NCBI GenBank assembly: GCA_021806545.1
Contig: JAJZXI010000005.1
Span: 6,408 to 40,713 of the forward strand
Length of the DNA: 34,306 nucleotides
From: Actinomycetes bacterium
GTDB lineage: Bacteria > Actinomycetota > Acidimicrobiia > Acidimicrobiales > Acidimicrobiaceae
Direction of reading: 5' to 3'
In this document: piece by piece, positions 7,923-16,463 of the stretch
Numbering within the stretch: the first letter of the stretch is position 1
How the letters are laid out: the number at the start of each line of letters is the position of its first letter
Position numbers and translations under genes: made by a program
Notes under the pieces: model-generated
What the model saw: only the letters and a program-made list of their open reading frames with translations
Told to the model about the DNA's origin: nothing
Databases searched by the model: none

Positions 7923-9590
7923 TTACACCTCGATGACGAGAGGGACCACCAGCGGCCTGCGCTTGGTTTGCTCCCGGATGTAGCGTCCCACTCTACGCTT
8001 GAGCTGCTCCTTGAGGTGCGTCACGCCCTGGTCGTCATGGAGACCATTCACTGTCGCTGACACTACGTCACGAATCGCAAGGAGCAGACCCTCTTCACGC
8101 TCGTCGTGTACCCAGCCGAACGAGAAAATCTCCGGCTCACCGACGAGCTTTCGACCCTCGGCCATCGTCAACGCAGTGACGACGATGCCGTCAGCAGACA
8201 GGCTTCTGCGGTCACGCAACACGCTCGCGTTGATATCGCCCACCTCACCGTCGACGTACAGGTAGTCACCCGAGCGGGACACCCCACTCGCGAGCCCTCG
8301 CTCACTCAACAGGACCTCATCTCCGTCACCGCAGATACGCGCCTGTCCACGCACCACACCCGTTTCGAGCGCCAGCTGGTGATGGGCGGCAAGGTGGCGG
8401 TACTCGCCATGCACTGGAACGAAGAACTCGGGGCGCACCAGAGTGAGTAGTAGTGCTAGCTCGTCTCGCCGAGCGTGACCTGAGGAGTGCACCCGACGCA
8501 CCGATGGATAGATCGCCCGTGCTCCAAGACGCGCAAGCTGGTTGATCACTCGATAGACCGCCGATTCGTTGCCAGGTATGGTATCCGAGGAGAAGATAAC
8601 CGTATCGCGTTCTCCAATCGTGAACCAGGGGTCCTTGGCGAAGGCGAGACGGTGCAGTGCCGAGGAGTGTTCACCCTGGCTACCCGTCGCAATCACACAG
8701 ACCGATGTGGGATCATAGTCATCGATTGCCTCGACATCGATGAGACCGGTCAGCGGTCCTCCGGGGAACAGTCCAAGCTGTTCGGCCAGCTTGACGTTGC
8801 GCTGCAGCGATCGCCCCACGAGACAGACCTTACGGCCCGACCCCGCAGCCGCCGCCAGAATCTGCTGGATACGATGTAGGTGCGACGCAAAGCACACGAC
8901 GGTGAGGCGTCGATCCTGATTCTCGGCAAAGACCTCCTCAAGAACGACACCAACCGAGCTCTCCGAGTTCGACGAGCCGGGCTCGTCGGCATTGGTCGAG
9001 TCCGAGAGGAGCAGACGAACACCCTGGGCACCGAGCGCGGCCATGCGGTCGAGGCCAAAGGCACGGGAATCGACTGGCGTCCGGTCGACCTTGAAGTCCC
9101 CTGTATGGAGGATGAGGCCCTGGTGGGTCGAGACCGCAACCGCTGTTGCCCCGGGAATCGAATGGGTCACCGGTATGAACTCGACGTCAAAGGGTCCAAC
9201 CTTCACCGACTGATAGTCTCCTACCTCGCGGTAGCTGATGCCTGAGACACCTGACTGTTCGATCCGGGAGCGAGCAAACGCCATCGTCACTGCCGAGCCG
9301 TAGACCGGCATAGGCACCTCTCGCAGAAGATGTGGTAGGGCACCAATGTGGTCCTCATGACCATGGGTCACTAGAACACCATGCAGATCCAGGTCTGCCT
9401 CCACGAGGTACCGGTAGTCAGGGAGCACCACGTCCACACCGGGCATATCGGCCTTGGGGAACATCACGCCGCAGTCGATGACCACCGCGTCTCGCCCTTG
9501 GCTGATCACGAGCGAGTTGCGCCCGATCTCACCCAGGCCACCGAGAAACCGAACCGAGACTGCCCTCGGCATCGAAATCCCGTTAGGCAT
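7923..9590 (-). CDS. rnj: Ribonuclease J
   Basis: Metallo-beta-lactamase/beta-CASP ribonuclease with 5'-3' exonuclease and endonuclease activity in mRNA decay and rRNA processing. The zinc motif HGHEDH is at residues 76-81, followed by HTGDFKVD, the SDSTNAD loop, and the beta-CASP motifs around HSSGHARRDE and PVHGEYRHL. I choose ATG at 9590 (555 residues, the usual RNase J length) because it overlaps the dapA stop as ATGCCTAA and aligns with family N-termini. An upstream alternative at 9638 would add 16 residues inside dapA. The dapA-rnj-ftsK order is standard in actinobacteria. pnp, another mRNA-decay enzyme, is three genes upstream. Confidence 0.96.
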   Translation of the reverse strand: MPNGISMPRAVSVRFLGGLGEIGRNSLVISQGRDAVVIDCGVMFPKADMPGVDVVLPDYRYLVEADLDLHGVLVTHGHEDHIGALPHLLREVPMPVYGSAVTMAFARSRIEQSGVSGISYREVGDYQSVKVGPFDVEFIPVTHSIPGATAVAVSTHQGLILHTGDFKVDRTPVDSRAFGLDRMAALGAQGVRLLLSDSTNADEPGSSNSESSVGVVLEEVFAENQDRRLTVVCFASHLHRIQQILAAAAGSGRKVCLVGRSLQRNVKLAEQLGLFPGGPLTGLIDVEAIDDYDPTSVCVIATGSQGEHSSALHRLAFAKDPWFTIGERDTVIFSSDTIPGNESAVYRVINQLARLGARAIYPSVRRVHSSGHARRDELALLLTLVRPEFFVPVHGEYRHLAAHHQLALETGVVRGQARICGDGDEVLLSERGLASGVSRSGDYLYVDGEVGDINASVLRDRRSLSADGIVVTALTMAEGRKLVGEPEIFSFGWVHDEREEGLLLAIRDVVSATVNGLHDDQGVTHLKEQLKRRVGRYIREQTKRRPLVVPLVIEV

Positions 9591-10503
9591 GTGCCATACC
9601 AATTCCTTCAGCCGCGAGATTGTGCTCGAGTTCGGCATAGAGCTTGCGCGCCTGCTCTCGCAGCTCTGGTGGCGGGTCGATGAGTGGCGAGCGTGTGTAG
9701 TCAGAGCAGACCCCGAGGACTCCCATCATCGCCTTGGTGGGGATAGGGTTTGGGTAGAGCTCGGAGCTCTCGAACTCATAGCTCGCAAGCAGGTTGCGGT
9801 TGATGCGCCGGGCCCGTTCGAGGTCTCCTGAGAGGGCCGCCGAGACCAGGGCACCGAAGGCAAAACCGGCCCAGTGTGATGCCACGGAGACGACACCCAC
9901 CGCCCCCAGACTCAGGAACGCCAACAACAGCGAGTCATCCCCACAGTAGATCTCCGCCCTCCCCCTCAGCGTCTCGATGAGCTTGGCAGCACGCGCAACA
10001 TCGCCGGATGCATCCTTGATGGCGACGATGTTCTCATGACGCTCCATGAGGGTCACAAACGTTGGCAGCTCGATCCGACGTCCAGTACGAGCCGGGATAT
10101 CGTAAAGCATGACCGGAAGAGCGGTCGCCTCGGCTATCGCAGAAAAATGCGCCACCAACCCGGCCTGTGGTGGCCGGTTATAGTACGGTGTCACCGCCAG
10201 AATCCCGTCGGCTCCTACCTCCTCGGCATCCTTGATGAGGCGCAGTGAGTGCGCAGTGTCGTTCGTCGTCGCACCTGCAAGCACCGGACAATCCACCGCC
10301 TCACGCACCAGCTGCCACAGCCGACGTCGCTCTCCATCGACCAGAGTCCCCGACTCTCCAGTTGACCCGGTGACCACCAGGCCATCGGATCCGTTCGCCA
10401 CCAGCCACTGTGCGAGCCTGCCGACCCCCTGCTCATCAATACTACCATCTGCCAAAAACGGCGTACCGATCGCCGTCAGCACTGAACCAAATCTCGGTGT
10501 CAT
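9583..10503 (-). CDS. dapA: 4-hydroxy-tetrahydrodipicolinate synthase
   Basis: Condenses pyruvate with aspartate semialdehyde, the first step of the diaminopimelate/lysine branch. With the start at ATG 10503 the protein is 306 residues. The Schiff-base lysine lies in IVAIKDASGD (Lys163), the catalytic tyrosine in YDIP (Tyr134), and the pyruvate-binding GSTGE loop at 46-50. GAGGTG eight bases upstream supports this start over a non-ATG start at 10557 that would add 18 arginine-rich residues. dapB is 73 bases upstream and supplies the next enzyme. rnj overlaps the 3' end by eight bases. The product feeds both lysine and the peptidoglycan cross-link. Confidence 0.96.
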   Translation of the reverse strand: MTPRFGSVLTAIGTPFLADGSIDEQGVGRLAQWLVANGSDGLVVTGSTGESGTLVDGERRRLWQLVREAVDCPVLAGATTNDTAHSLRLIKDAEEVGADGILAVTPYYNRPPQAGLVAHFSAIAEATALPVMLYDIPARTGRRIELPTFVTLMERHENIVAIKDASGDVARAAKLIETLRGRAEIYCGDDSLLLAFLSLGAVGVVSVASHWAGFAFGALVSAALSGDLERARRINRNLLASYEFESSELYPNPIPTKAMMGVLGVCSDYTRSPLIDPPPELREQARKLYAELEHNLAAEGIGMAHA

Positions 10504-10576
10504 TGGCGGACACCTCCCCTCTCTACCTCGCAGCCACCACGGTGACCTGCGTACCACCTAATCTAGCTAACTGTCC

Positions 10577-11380
10577 TCACCGGTCGGCGAGGAACCCATC
10601 GATCCCGATCACGAGCTCATCGAGTCCAACGACCCTCGCTACCGCAAGCAGGACGCCGGGAACGAAGGACCCCCGATCATGGGAGTCATGGCGGATCGTC
10701 AACGTCTGACCAACAGCCCCAAAGACAACCTCATGATGTGCAACCGCCCCACGTAGGCGCAACGAGTGGATCCGAACCTCACCCTCCACTTCAGCACCCC
10801 GAGCACCATCGAGCTTGAGATTGCTCGTATTGTCGGCGAGAAACGGCGTATCAACCGCCTCCTGCCTCGCCACGATGAGCCGCCTTGCCGTCTCGATAGC
10901 GGTACCAGACGGTGCATCAACTTTTTGGTCATGATGTGACTCGACAATCTCGACACTGTCAAAATAGGGTGCACACATTGCGGCACATCGCATCATCAAA
11001 ATGGCTCCGATCGAAAAGTTCGAGGCGATCACACAGCCAACCCCAACAAAGGCATCGCGCAACTTGGCAAGTTCGCTATCGGTGAACCCCGTGGTGCCGA
11101 CGACCGCCGGTATGCCTGCCGCTGCAAGCTTGAGCAGATTCTGATATGAGGCGCGTGCCTCCGTGAAATCGATCACGACCTCGGGACGCTCTCCGATGAG
11201 CCCCTCGACATCGCGCCGCGCAATCAAGCCAACTGCGCTCTTGCCGAGAGTCTGTCCCAGGTCGATACCCGCAAGTTTGGGATCGACCGCCGCCACGAGC
11301 TCCAGTTCAGGATCCTCGAGAATCGCCCGACACACCGCCGAACCGACCTTACCACCAGCTCCTAGCACCCCAATTCGCAT
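10577..11380 (-). CDS. dapB: 4-hydroxy-tetrahydrodipicolinate reductase
   Basis: NAD(P)H-dependent reductase following DapA in diaminopimelate synthesis. Starting at ATG 11380, the 267 residues begin MRIGVLGAGGKVG, the dinucleotide-binding loop, exactly as in mycobacterial DapB. The catalytic/substrate motif HHDQKVDAPSGTA (149-161) is complete. A second in-frame ATG at 11389 would add three residues. A TTG at 11497 would add 39 and is unlikely. No clear Shine-Dalgarno precedes either ATG, so translation may depend on a short or leaderless transcript. Unlike many actinobacteria, no thyX or peptidase gene lies between dapB and its neighbours. Confidence 0.95.
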   Translation of the reverse strand: MRIGVLGAGGKVGSAVCRAILEDPELELVAAVDPKLAGIDLGQTLGKSAVGLIARRDVEGLIGERPEVVIDFTEARASYQNLLKLAAAGIPAVVGTTGFTDSELAKLRDAFVGVGCVIASNFSIGAILMMRCAAMCAPYFDSVEIVESHHDQKVDAPSGTAIETARRLIVARQEAVDTPFLADNTSNLKLDGARGAEVEGEVRIHSLRLRGAVAHHEVVFGAVGQTLTIRHDSHDRGSFVPGVLLAVARVVGLDELVIGIDGFLADR

Positions 11381-11482
11381 GCCAGTCATGCTAGCGGGAC
11401 AAGGGCTCTCGTGTGGTTCATCGACCCGGACACCAACGCCACTGCAACCGAATCTCGATAGACCAAAGCGAGGCCCTTGGAC

Positions 11483-11519
11483 ACTAAACGTCCGCAAACC
11501 TCGCTCCTCAGGCTTTAGT
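11483..11519 (-). other. Inverted repeat between pnp and dapB
   Basis: ACTAAA (11483-11488) and TTTAGT (11514-11519) are perfect complements, extendable by a short GC stem after a one-base bulge. The loop is about 25 bases. It lies 15 or more bases past the pnp stop codon and about 100 bases before dapB. There is no T-run, so it may be an RNA stability or processing structure instead of an intrinsic terminator. Confidence 0.3.
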
Positions 11520-11533
11520 CCCTATCGGATGCG

Positions 11534-13837
11534 TCAGCCCAGGTCGCCGATCTCTCTCGCCAACTCGGACTCAAAGCTATCCTCAAAGGAGACACGCTTG
11601 GACGGATCGACCGACGGCGTTGACGGCTTACGCTCAGCTCGTGGTTCAGAAGTCACGACCTCTTCGACAACCGTCGAACCCTCGTCCACCAGCGAGAGTG
11701 CCAACTTGCCAGACGGGTCGATCTCGTCGACCCTGACGTTGACCTCCTGATTGAGTTCGAGCACATCCTCGACGCGTTCGACCCGTCGGCCACGACCAAG
11801 CTTGGAGATGTGCACGAGACCATCCCGCCCCGGCAGAATATTGACAAATGCGCCGAACTTGGTGATACCGACAACCTTGCCGTTATAAATAGCACCCAGT
11901 GTCGCCTCAGGCGGATTGAGGATCAGTTCGATGCGGCGCTGCACCTCCTTGACCATTGCACCATCGCGGCTCCCGATGACGACTCTTCCAACCGTGCCGT
12001 CGTCGTCGACCGAGATATCGCAGCCGGTCTCGAGCTGCAAGGCATTGATGTTCTTGCCCTTGGGCCCAATGATCTCGCCAATCTTGTCCATTGGAATCTG
12101 CATAGTCACGATGCGCGGTGCCGTTGCGGCTACCTCGGATCGCGGCGCAGGTAAAGTCGCCTCGATGACATCGATGATCTGCATTCGCGCGGTGTGCGCC
12201 TGCTTGAGTGCCGAGGCAAGCACCTCAGCCGGAATGCCATCGATCTTCGTATCGAGCTGCAGCGCCGTGACAAACTCACGAGTCCCTGCCACCTTGAAAT
12301 CCATGTCGCCAAAGGCATCCTCGGCTCCAAGAATGTCGGTCAGCGTGATGTATTTGCCACCCTCGTAGATCAGGCCCATCGCAATACCGCCAACGGGGGC
12401 CTTGATCGGCACTCCGGCGTCCATGAGCGACAAGGTAGATCCACAGACCGAAGCCATCGAGGTAGAGCCGTTCGAGCTGAGCACCTCGGAGACGAGTCGC
12501 AGTGCATAGCTGAACTCGTCTTCGCTCGGAACCACCGGCAGCAGAGCACGCTCAGCCAACAGCCCATGGCCGATCTCGCGGCGCTTCGGACCCCGCATGA
12601 AGCCAGGCTCGCCCGAGGCGAACGGTGGCATGTTGTAGTGATGCATATACCGCTTGGACTCATCGACGCCCAACGTGTCGAGGAGCTGGTTCATGCGAGG
12701 CATGCCAAGCGTGCAGATATTGAGGACCTGGGTCTCGCCGCGCTGAAAGAGTCCTGACCCATGTGCGGTAGGAATGAGGCCGACCGCAGCGGACAGCGGC
12801 CGAATGGTGACGGTGTCACGTCCGTCGATGCGCACACCGTCGTTGACGATCCGCTCGCGCACCACCTGCTTGAGCAGTGAACGCAAAGCGGCCTTGATGG
12901 CACCAGCCTCACCCTCGAAGCGAGAGGCGAGCTCCTCTTGCACCTGGGTGTTGACGGCCTCGATAGCGTTAGCGCGCTCGACCTTATCGGCAATCGCGTT
13001 GGCCTGGACAAGCCCGTCCCGAGCGCTCGACGCCACTGCCTCGGCGATCTCGTCACTATAGTCACGCACCGGTGACCACACCATAGGCTCTCGCGGTGTG
13101 GCCTTCGCAATCATCTCCTTCTGGAGCTCGATCGACTCTCGAATCCATCGCTTCGCCTCGACGAGGCCCGCAGCCACGACCTCCTCGGTCGGTATCGCAC
13201 CCTTGGTCTCGTAGGCTTGCCAGGTTGCCTCGGTGCCGCCGGCCTCAACCATCATCACGGCGACATCGGATCCATCGCTGGTCATACGCCCGGCCACCAC
13301 GAGCTCGAACGAACTCTCGTCACCCTCCTGATAGGTCGGGAACGGAATCCAATGCCCGTCCGCTGCCAGTGCGATGCGCACCGCGCCGATCGGCCCCTCG
13401 AAGGGAATACCCGACATCATGAGCGCCGCAGAAGCCGCGTTGATCGAGAGGACGTCATGGGGATTCACGAGGTCCGCGCCGAGGATCGTGACCACCACAT
13501 GGACATCGTTACGAAAACCATCGGGGAAACACGGACGAAGAGGCCGGTCGATGAGCCGACAGGTCAAGATCGCCTGATCGCTAGCTCGACCCTCTCGGCG
13601 GAAGAACGAACCGGGGATCTTGCCCGCGGCGTACATACGCTCCTCAACATCCACCGTGAGGGGGAAGAAGTCCACACCATCCTTGGGCTGCTTGCTGGTC
13701 GTCGCGGTGGCAAGCACCATCGTCTCACCGAGGCGAGCAACGACGGCGCCATGCGCCTGCGGGGCGAGAAGTCCGGTTTCAAAACGAATCAGGGTATCCA
13801 TACCCGTGAACTGACGTTCGACACTGATTGCCGACAT
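11534..13837 (-). CDS. pnp: Polyribonucleotide nucleotidyltransferase (PNPase)
   Basis: Phosphorolytic 3'-5' exoribonuclease; in actinobacteria it can also add 3' tails and make or use ppGpp-related substrates. The 767 residues contain two RNase PH cores. The second has the catalytic acidic cluster DAFGDMD. A KH domain (about 571-640, GPKGKN at 591-596) and an S1 domain (about 647-717, GKVVGITKFGAFVNI) follow. A charged, low-complexity C-terminal tail of about 50 residues follows S1. ATG is preceded by AAGGAG at five bases. rpsO lies 42 bases upstream, the classical rpsO-pnp pair. RNase J is encoded three genes downstream. Confidence 0.98.
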   Translation of the reverse strand: MSAISVERQFTGMDTLIRFETGLLAPQAHGAVVARLGETMVLATATTSKQPKDGVDFFPLTVDVEERMYAAGKIPGSFFRREGRASDQAILTCRLIDRPLRPCFPDGFRNDVHVVVTILGADLVNPHDVLSINAASAALMMSGIPFEGPIGAVRIALAADGHWIPFPTYQEGDESSFELVVAGRMTSDGSDVAVMMVEAGGTEATWQAYETKGAIPTEEVVAAGLVEAKRWIRESIELQKEMIAKATPREPMVWSPVRDYSDEIAEAVASSARDGLVQANAIADKVERANAIEAVNTQVQEELASRFEGEAGAIKAALRSLLKQVVRERIVNDGVRIDGRDTVTIRPLSAAVGLIPTAHGSGLFQRGETQVLNICTLGMPRMNQLLDTLGVDESKRYMHHYNMPPFASGEPGFMRGPKRREIGHGLLAERALLPVVPSEDEFSYALRLVSEVLSSNGSTSMASVCGSTLSLMDAGVPIKAPVGGIAMGLIYEGGKYITLTDILGAEDAFGDMDFKVAGTREFVTALQLDTKIDGIPAEVLASALKQAHTARMQIIDVIEATLPAPRSEVAATAPRIVTMQIPMDKIGEIIGPKGKNINALQLETGCDISVDDDGTVGRVVIGSRDGAMVKEVQRRIELILNPPEATLGAIYNGKVVGITKFGAFVNILPGRDGLVHISKLGRGRRVERVEDVLELNQEVNVRVDEIDPSGKLALSLVDEGSTVVEEVVTSEPRAERKPSTPSVDPSKRVSFEDSFESELAREIGDLG

Positions 13838-13879
13838 ATTACTCCTTATTTACGATTGCTGGTTTTTGAGCAAACGCGA

Positions 13880-14137
13880 CTAGCGCCGCAAACCGAGACG
13901 GGATATCAAAGTACGGTAGCGCTCTACGTCTTGGTCACGGAGGTAGTCAAGAAGCCGCCGGCGACGGCCGATCATCATCATCAGCCCACGGCGCGAATGA
14001 TGATCGCCCTTGTGCACCTTGAGGTGCTCGGTGAGCTGAGCTATCCGATCAGTGAGAATGGCTACCTGAACCTCTGGGGAACCGGTATCGCCCTCACGGG
14101 TCTGATAGCTGGTAATGACCTCTTGCTTCGTCGACAT
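13880..14137 (-). CDS. rpsO: 30S ribosomal protein S15
   Basis: Primary 16S rRNA-binding protein that organises the central domain of the small subunit. The 85 residues are close to the normal 89. Characteristic elements are visible: [31 protein letters not shown], and the basic helix [10 protein letters not shown]. pnp follows after 42 bases. A probable promoter with extended -10 (14212-14204) and a hairpin (14175-14159) precede it. S15 represses its own translation in several bacteria by binding its leader, so that hairpin is a natural candidate site. Confidence 0.98.
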   Translation of the reverse strand: MSTKQEVITSYQTREGDTGSPEVQVAILTDRIAQLTEHLKVHKGDHHSRRGLMMMIGRRRRLLDYLRDQDVERYRTLISRLGLRR

Positions 14138-14158
14138 AAATAGTCATTCCTCTTCTAG

Positions 14159-14175
14159 ATCTGGACCCACCAGAT
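14159..14175 (-). promoter_or_regulatory. Hairpin in the rpsO leader
   Basis: ATCTGG (14159-14164) and CCAGAT (14170-14175) form a perfect six-base stem with a five-base loop, between the predicted start of transcription and the rpsO ribosome site. Position fits an S15 autoregulatory structure, but I see no sequence proof of S15 binding. Confidence 0.4.
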
Positions 14176-14203
14176 TGACGTTTCACTTACGAGTACGGCG
14201 ACC

Positions 14204-14212
14204 ATCATAGCA
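14204..14212 (-). promoter_or_regulatory. Extended -10 promoter of rpsO-pnp
   Basis: The minus strand reads TGC-TATGAT here, a TGn extended -10 with a strong -10 hexamer and no obvious -35. The inferred start near 14197 gives a leader of about 60 bases before rpsO. The element lies just upstream of the ribF coding end's neighbour gap, so rpsO-pnp can be expressed separately from ribF. Confidence 0.45.
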
Positions 14213-14214
14213 GC

Positions 14215-15195
14215 TCATTGCTCCTGAGACGGCCAACGCTCGCTGAGGGCTCTTGCTGCGTCGACATCGAGGGTCATCTGATGACGAAACATCTCCTCAG
14301 AATCAAAGACCTGCTGTTCTCGCAGCTTGGCGAGGAAATACACCAGCAGTTCACGTCCATAGAGATCGCCGGTATACCCGATGATGAAGACCTCGAGCAG
14401 CCGTGCTCCGCCACCAGGGTAGTACATCGGCCTCGTCCCCAACGAGATAGCCAGCGGGTATCGACCCCCGTCGAGCAACGTAAAGCCCGCGTACACCCCG
14501 TCCGGAGGCTTCACGTACTCGTCGAGCACCGCGACATTCGCAGTTGGGAAGCCGAGCGTGCGCCCCCGTCGATCACCCGGCACTACCCCACCCTCGAGCC
14601 CAAAGGGATGGCCCAGCAAAGCATTGGCCTCTTCGAGATGTCCCTCCTGGATCAGCGCGCGAATCAGGGTCGCAGAGACTGGCATCTCCGGGTCTAGGGA
14701 GGTGGTAACGTTGGCCTGTGCGACGGTGAGTAGCGGCAGATGACGCACAGCGAATCCGCGCCGCTTGCCGTGTTCGACCAAGGTCGCAACGTTGCCCGCA
14801 CCCTTGGCACCATAGGTAAAGTTCTCCCCGACGTAGACCGCTGCTGCCCCCAGGGTAGCGACGAGTACCTGTTCGACAAAGTCCGTCGGGCTCTGCGAAG
14901 CGCGCTCTCGATCAAAGTGAAGCAGATAGAGGGTGTCAACACCCAATGACTCCAGTAGTGTACGTCGCATCAACGGACCCATGAGGAGTCGCGGGGCCCG
15001 CTCCGGCGCCAGGATGCGCAACGGATGCAGGTCGAACGTAACGACGACCAGCGGCAACGAACGCTGCATAGCATCCGCTCTTGCCTCCTCGATCAGCCGC
15101 AGGTGACCACGGTGAAAGCCATCAAAGGCCCCGATGGTAACGACAGAGCCGGCCAACGAGAATGCTGGCGAACTCGAACTCACAACCTCGATCAT
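14215..15195 (-). CDS. ribF: Bifunctional riboflavin kinase / FAD synthetase
   Basis: Converts riboflavin to FMN and FMN to FAD. The N-terminal adenylyltransferase half (1-185) shows GAFDGFHRGH (22-31), GENFTYG (123-129) and SATLIR (174-179). The C-terminal flavokinase half shows GRTLGFPTAN (211-220) and DGVYAG (232-237). Length, 326 residues, is typical. The ATG overlaps the truB stop as ATGA, so the two are translationally coupled; truB-ribF is a common pair. The fourth position of the usual GxDFRFG-like motif is altered to NFTYG, a mild variation that probably does not abolish activity. Confidence 0.97.
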   Translation of the reverse strand: MIEVVSSSSPAFSLAGSVVTIGAFDGFHRGHLRLIEEARADAMQRSLPLVVVTFDLHPLRILAPERAPRLLMGPLMRRTLLESLGVDTLYLLHFDRERASQSPTDFVEQVLVATLGAAAVYVGENFTYGAKGAGNVATLVEHGKRRGFAVRHLPLLTVAQANVTTSLDPEMPVSATLIRALIQEGHLEEANALLGHPFGLEGGVVPGDRRGRTLGFPTANVAVLDEYVKPPDGVYAGFTLLDGGRYPLAISLGTRPMYYPGGGARLLEVFIIGYTGDLYGRELLVYFLAKLREQQVFDSEEMFRHQMTLDVDAARALSERWPSQEQ

Positions 15196-16109
15196 GTAGT
15201 TCCCTCCGTCGGCACGATCCGTGACGGGACCAGCCTATCCCCAACGACACGGTAGATTCCCACCAGCCGCCTGAACTCCGGCGCGTCACCCGCGGCCAGC
15301 ACGATGACCTCACGGTAAGAGGCGAGAGAGTCGGGACAGGCGAGCCAACGTCCATTGCGCGCCGCCACGAGCTCCGTCTCGTCGACCTCGAAGCGCCCAA
15401 ATTCCGGAAAGATGAGCGAAAGGGGCAACCGCTGCTCCCGGCCGATCACATCCGGCTCACTGGCCGAGGCCAGCGTCACCAATCCGATCGCCTCGCGTCG
15501 AAGCGCAAACAACGTCGCTCCTGTACCAAGGAGGTCACCCAGATCGCTGGCCAGCGAGCGAATATAGGTACCCGAAGAGCAGCGGACTCGAAGCTCGATA
15601 TCGAGGAACGGACCGGTGCGTCGCAGTCCAAGTAGCGCGAGCGAGGAGATGGTCACCTGCCGCGAGGCCAACGCCACGTCCTGTCCAGCCCGAGCGAGTT
15701 CATAGGCGCGTGCACCGTGCACCTTCAGCGCGCTAAAAGCAGGCGGCGTCTGCCAGATAGCGCCGCGTAAACGCGCTAAGCACTCCTCCACGACCTGCAC
15801 ATCGACCGTAGGGGGTACCCAGCCAACGCCCTGGATCGCACCGGTGATATCGAGACTGTCGGTGCGAAGGCCACAGCGGATCACCGCATGATACGTCTTG
15901 TCAGCACCGACGATGAAGGCAAGGAGCCTTGACCAGGTGCCGACACCAACGATCAAAAGGCCAGACGCGAGCGGATCCAAGGTGCCACTATGGCCCGCCT
16001 TGCGCACGCCCAGGTGCCGCTTCGCAATCGTGAGGGCCGTCTGCGAAGTAATGCCAGAGGGTTTGTCGAGCGCGTAGAGGCCCCCAACCTCAGACGGTCT
16101 CCTAGCCAA
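15192..16109 (-). CDS. truB: tRNA pseudouridine(55) synthase
   Basis: Makes the universal pseudouridine-55 in the T loop of tRNAs. The motif GHSGTLDPLASGLL carries the catalytic aspartate (Asp45 with this start), and KTYHAVIRCGLRTDSLD is the family's second block. The start is uncertain. I use TTG at 16109 (305 residues), which overlaps the rbfA stop and begins just before the conserved LYALDKPSG. A TTG at 16178 would add 23 residues lying inside rbfA. Neither has a good Shine-Dalgarno, so translation probably depends on rbfA. The DHH phosphoesterase gene (nrnA) that often sits between rbfA and truB is absent. Confidence 0.93.
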   Translation of the reverse strand: MARRPSEVGGLYALDKPSGITSQTALTIAKRHLGVRKAGHSGTLDPLASGLLIVGVGTWSRLLAFIVGADKTYHAVIRCGLRTDSLDITGAIQGVGWVPPTVDVQVVEECLARLRGAIWQTPPAFSALKVHGARAYELARAGQDVALASRQVTISSLALLGLRRTGPFLDIELRVRCSSGTYIRSLASDLGDLLGTGATLFALRREAIGLVTLASASEPDVIGREQRLPLSLIFPEFGRFEVDETELVAARNGRWLACPDSLASYREVIVLAAGDAPEFRRLVGIYRVVGDRLVPSRIVPTEGTT

Positions 16110-16458
16110 GTCGCTGATCGTGGCGGCGAAGAACAGCTTCGATCTCCTCGGATGTCGCCAGGACCTCGTCGAGGACAAAGTGCAGTTGGGGCGTTCGCTT
16201 CATACGCACCTGGCGGCCAATCGCCGCCTGGAGTTCGACCCTGTGCTCCTCAAGCGCCGCCTGGGTCTCCTCGTTCAAGGAAGCGAAGAAGACAAGGCCT
16301 GAGCGAAGGTCTGGGCGAACGCGCACATCGGTGACGGTCAACAGCGCAACACGATCATCGATGTCTCCGATACGCTCGAGCTCCCAGGCTACGACCTCCT
16401 GCACGAGTCGAGAGACGCGATCGACCCGCTCATATCCGTGCGAACCCCTGCTGGCCAC
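16102..16458 (-). CDS. rbfA: Ribosome-binding factor A
   Basis: Small KH-fold protein that helps mature the 5' end of 16S rRNA and is needed for cold growth in other bacteria. GTG at 16458 gives 118 residues, the normal size, with the family pattern RVSRLVQEVVAWEL near the start, LLTVTDVRVRPDL in the middle, and KRTPQLHFVLDE near the end. GGGAG precedes it at the infB stop codon, five bases away. A longer frame starting at 16551 would lie inside infB and is rejected. infB-rbfA-truB is a conserved order linking initiation, ribosome assembly and tRNA modification. Confidence 0.95.
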   Translation of the reverse strand: MASRGSHGYERVDRVSRLVQEVVAWELERIGDIDDRVALLTVTDVRVRPDLRSGLVFFASLNEETQAALEEHRVELQAAIGRQVRMKRTPQLHFVLDEVLATSEEIEAVLRRHDQRLG

Positions 16459-16463
16459 TGGTA

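Noticed and set aside
10546..10559. T-box-like sequence AGGTGGTACGCAGG on the minus strand before dapA
   Set aside because: It resembles the T-box core, but the gap is only 73 bases, has no room for a specifier stem, and dapA is not a known actinobacterial T-box target.
13217..14143. Long plus-strand open frame opposite pnp and rpsO
   Set aside because: Antisense shadow of two certain genes; no ribosome site or domain.
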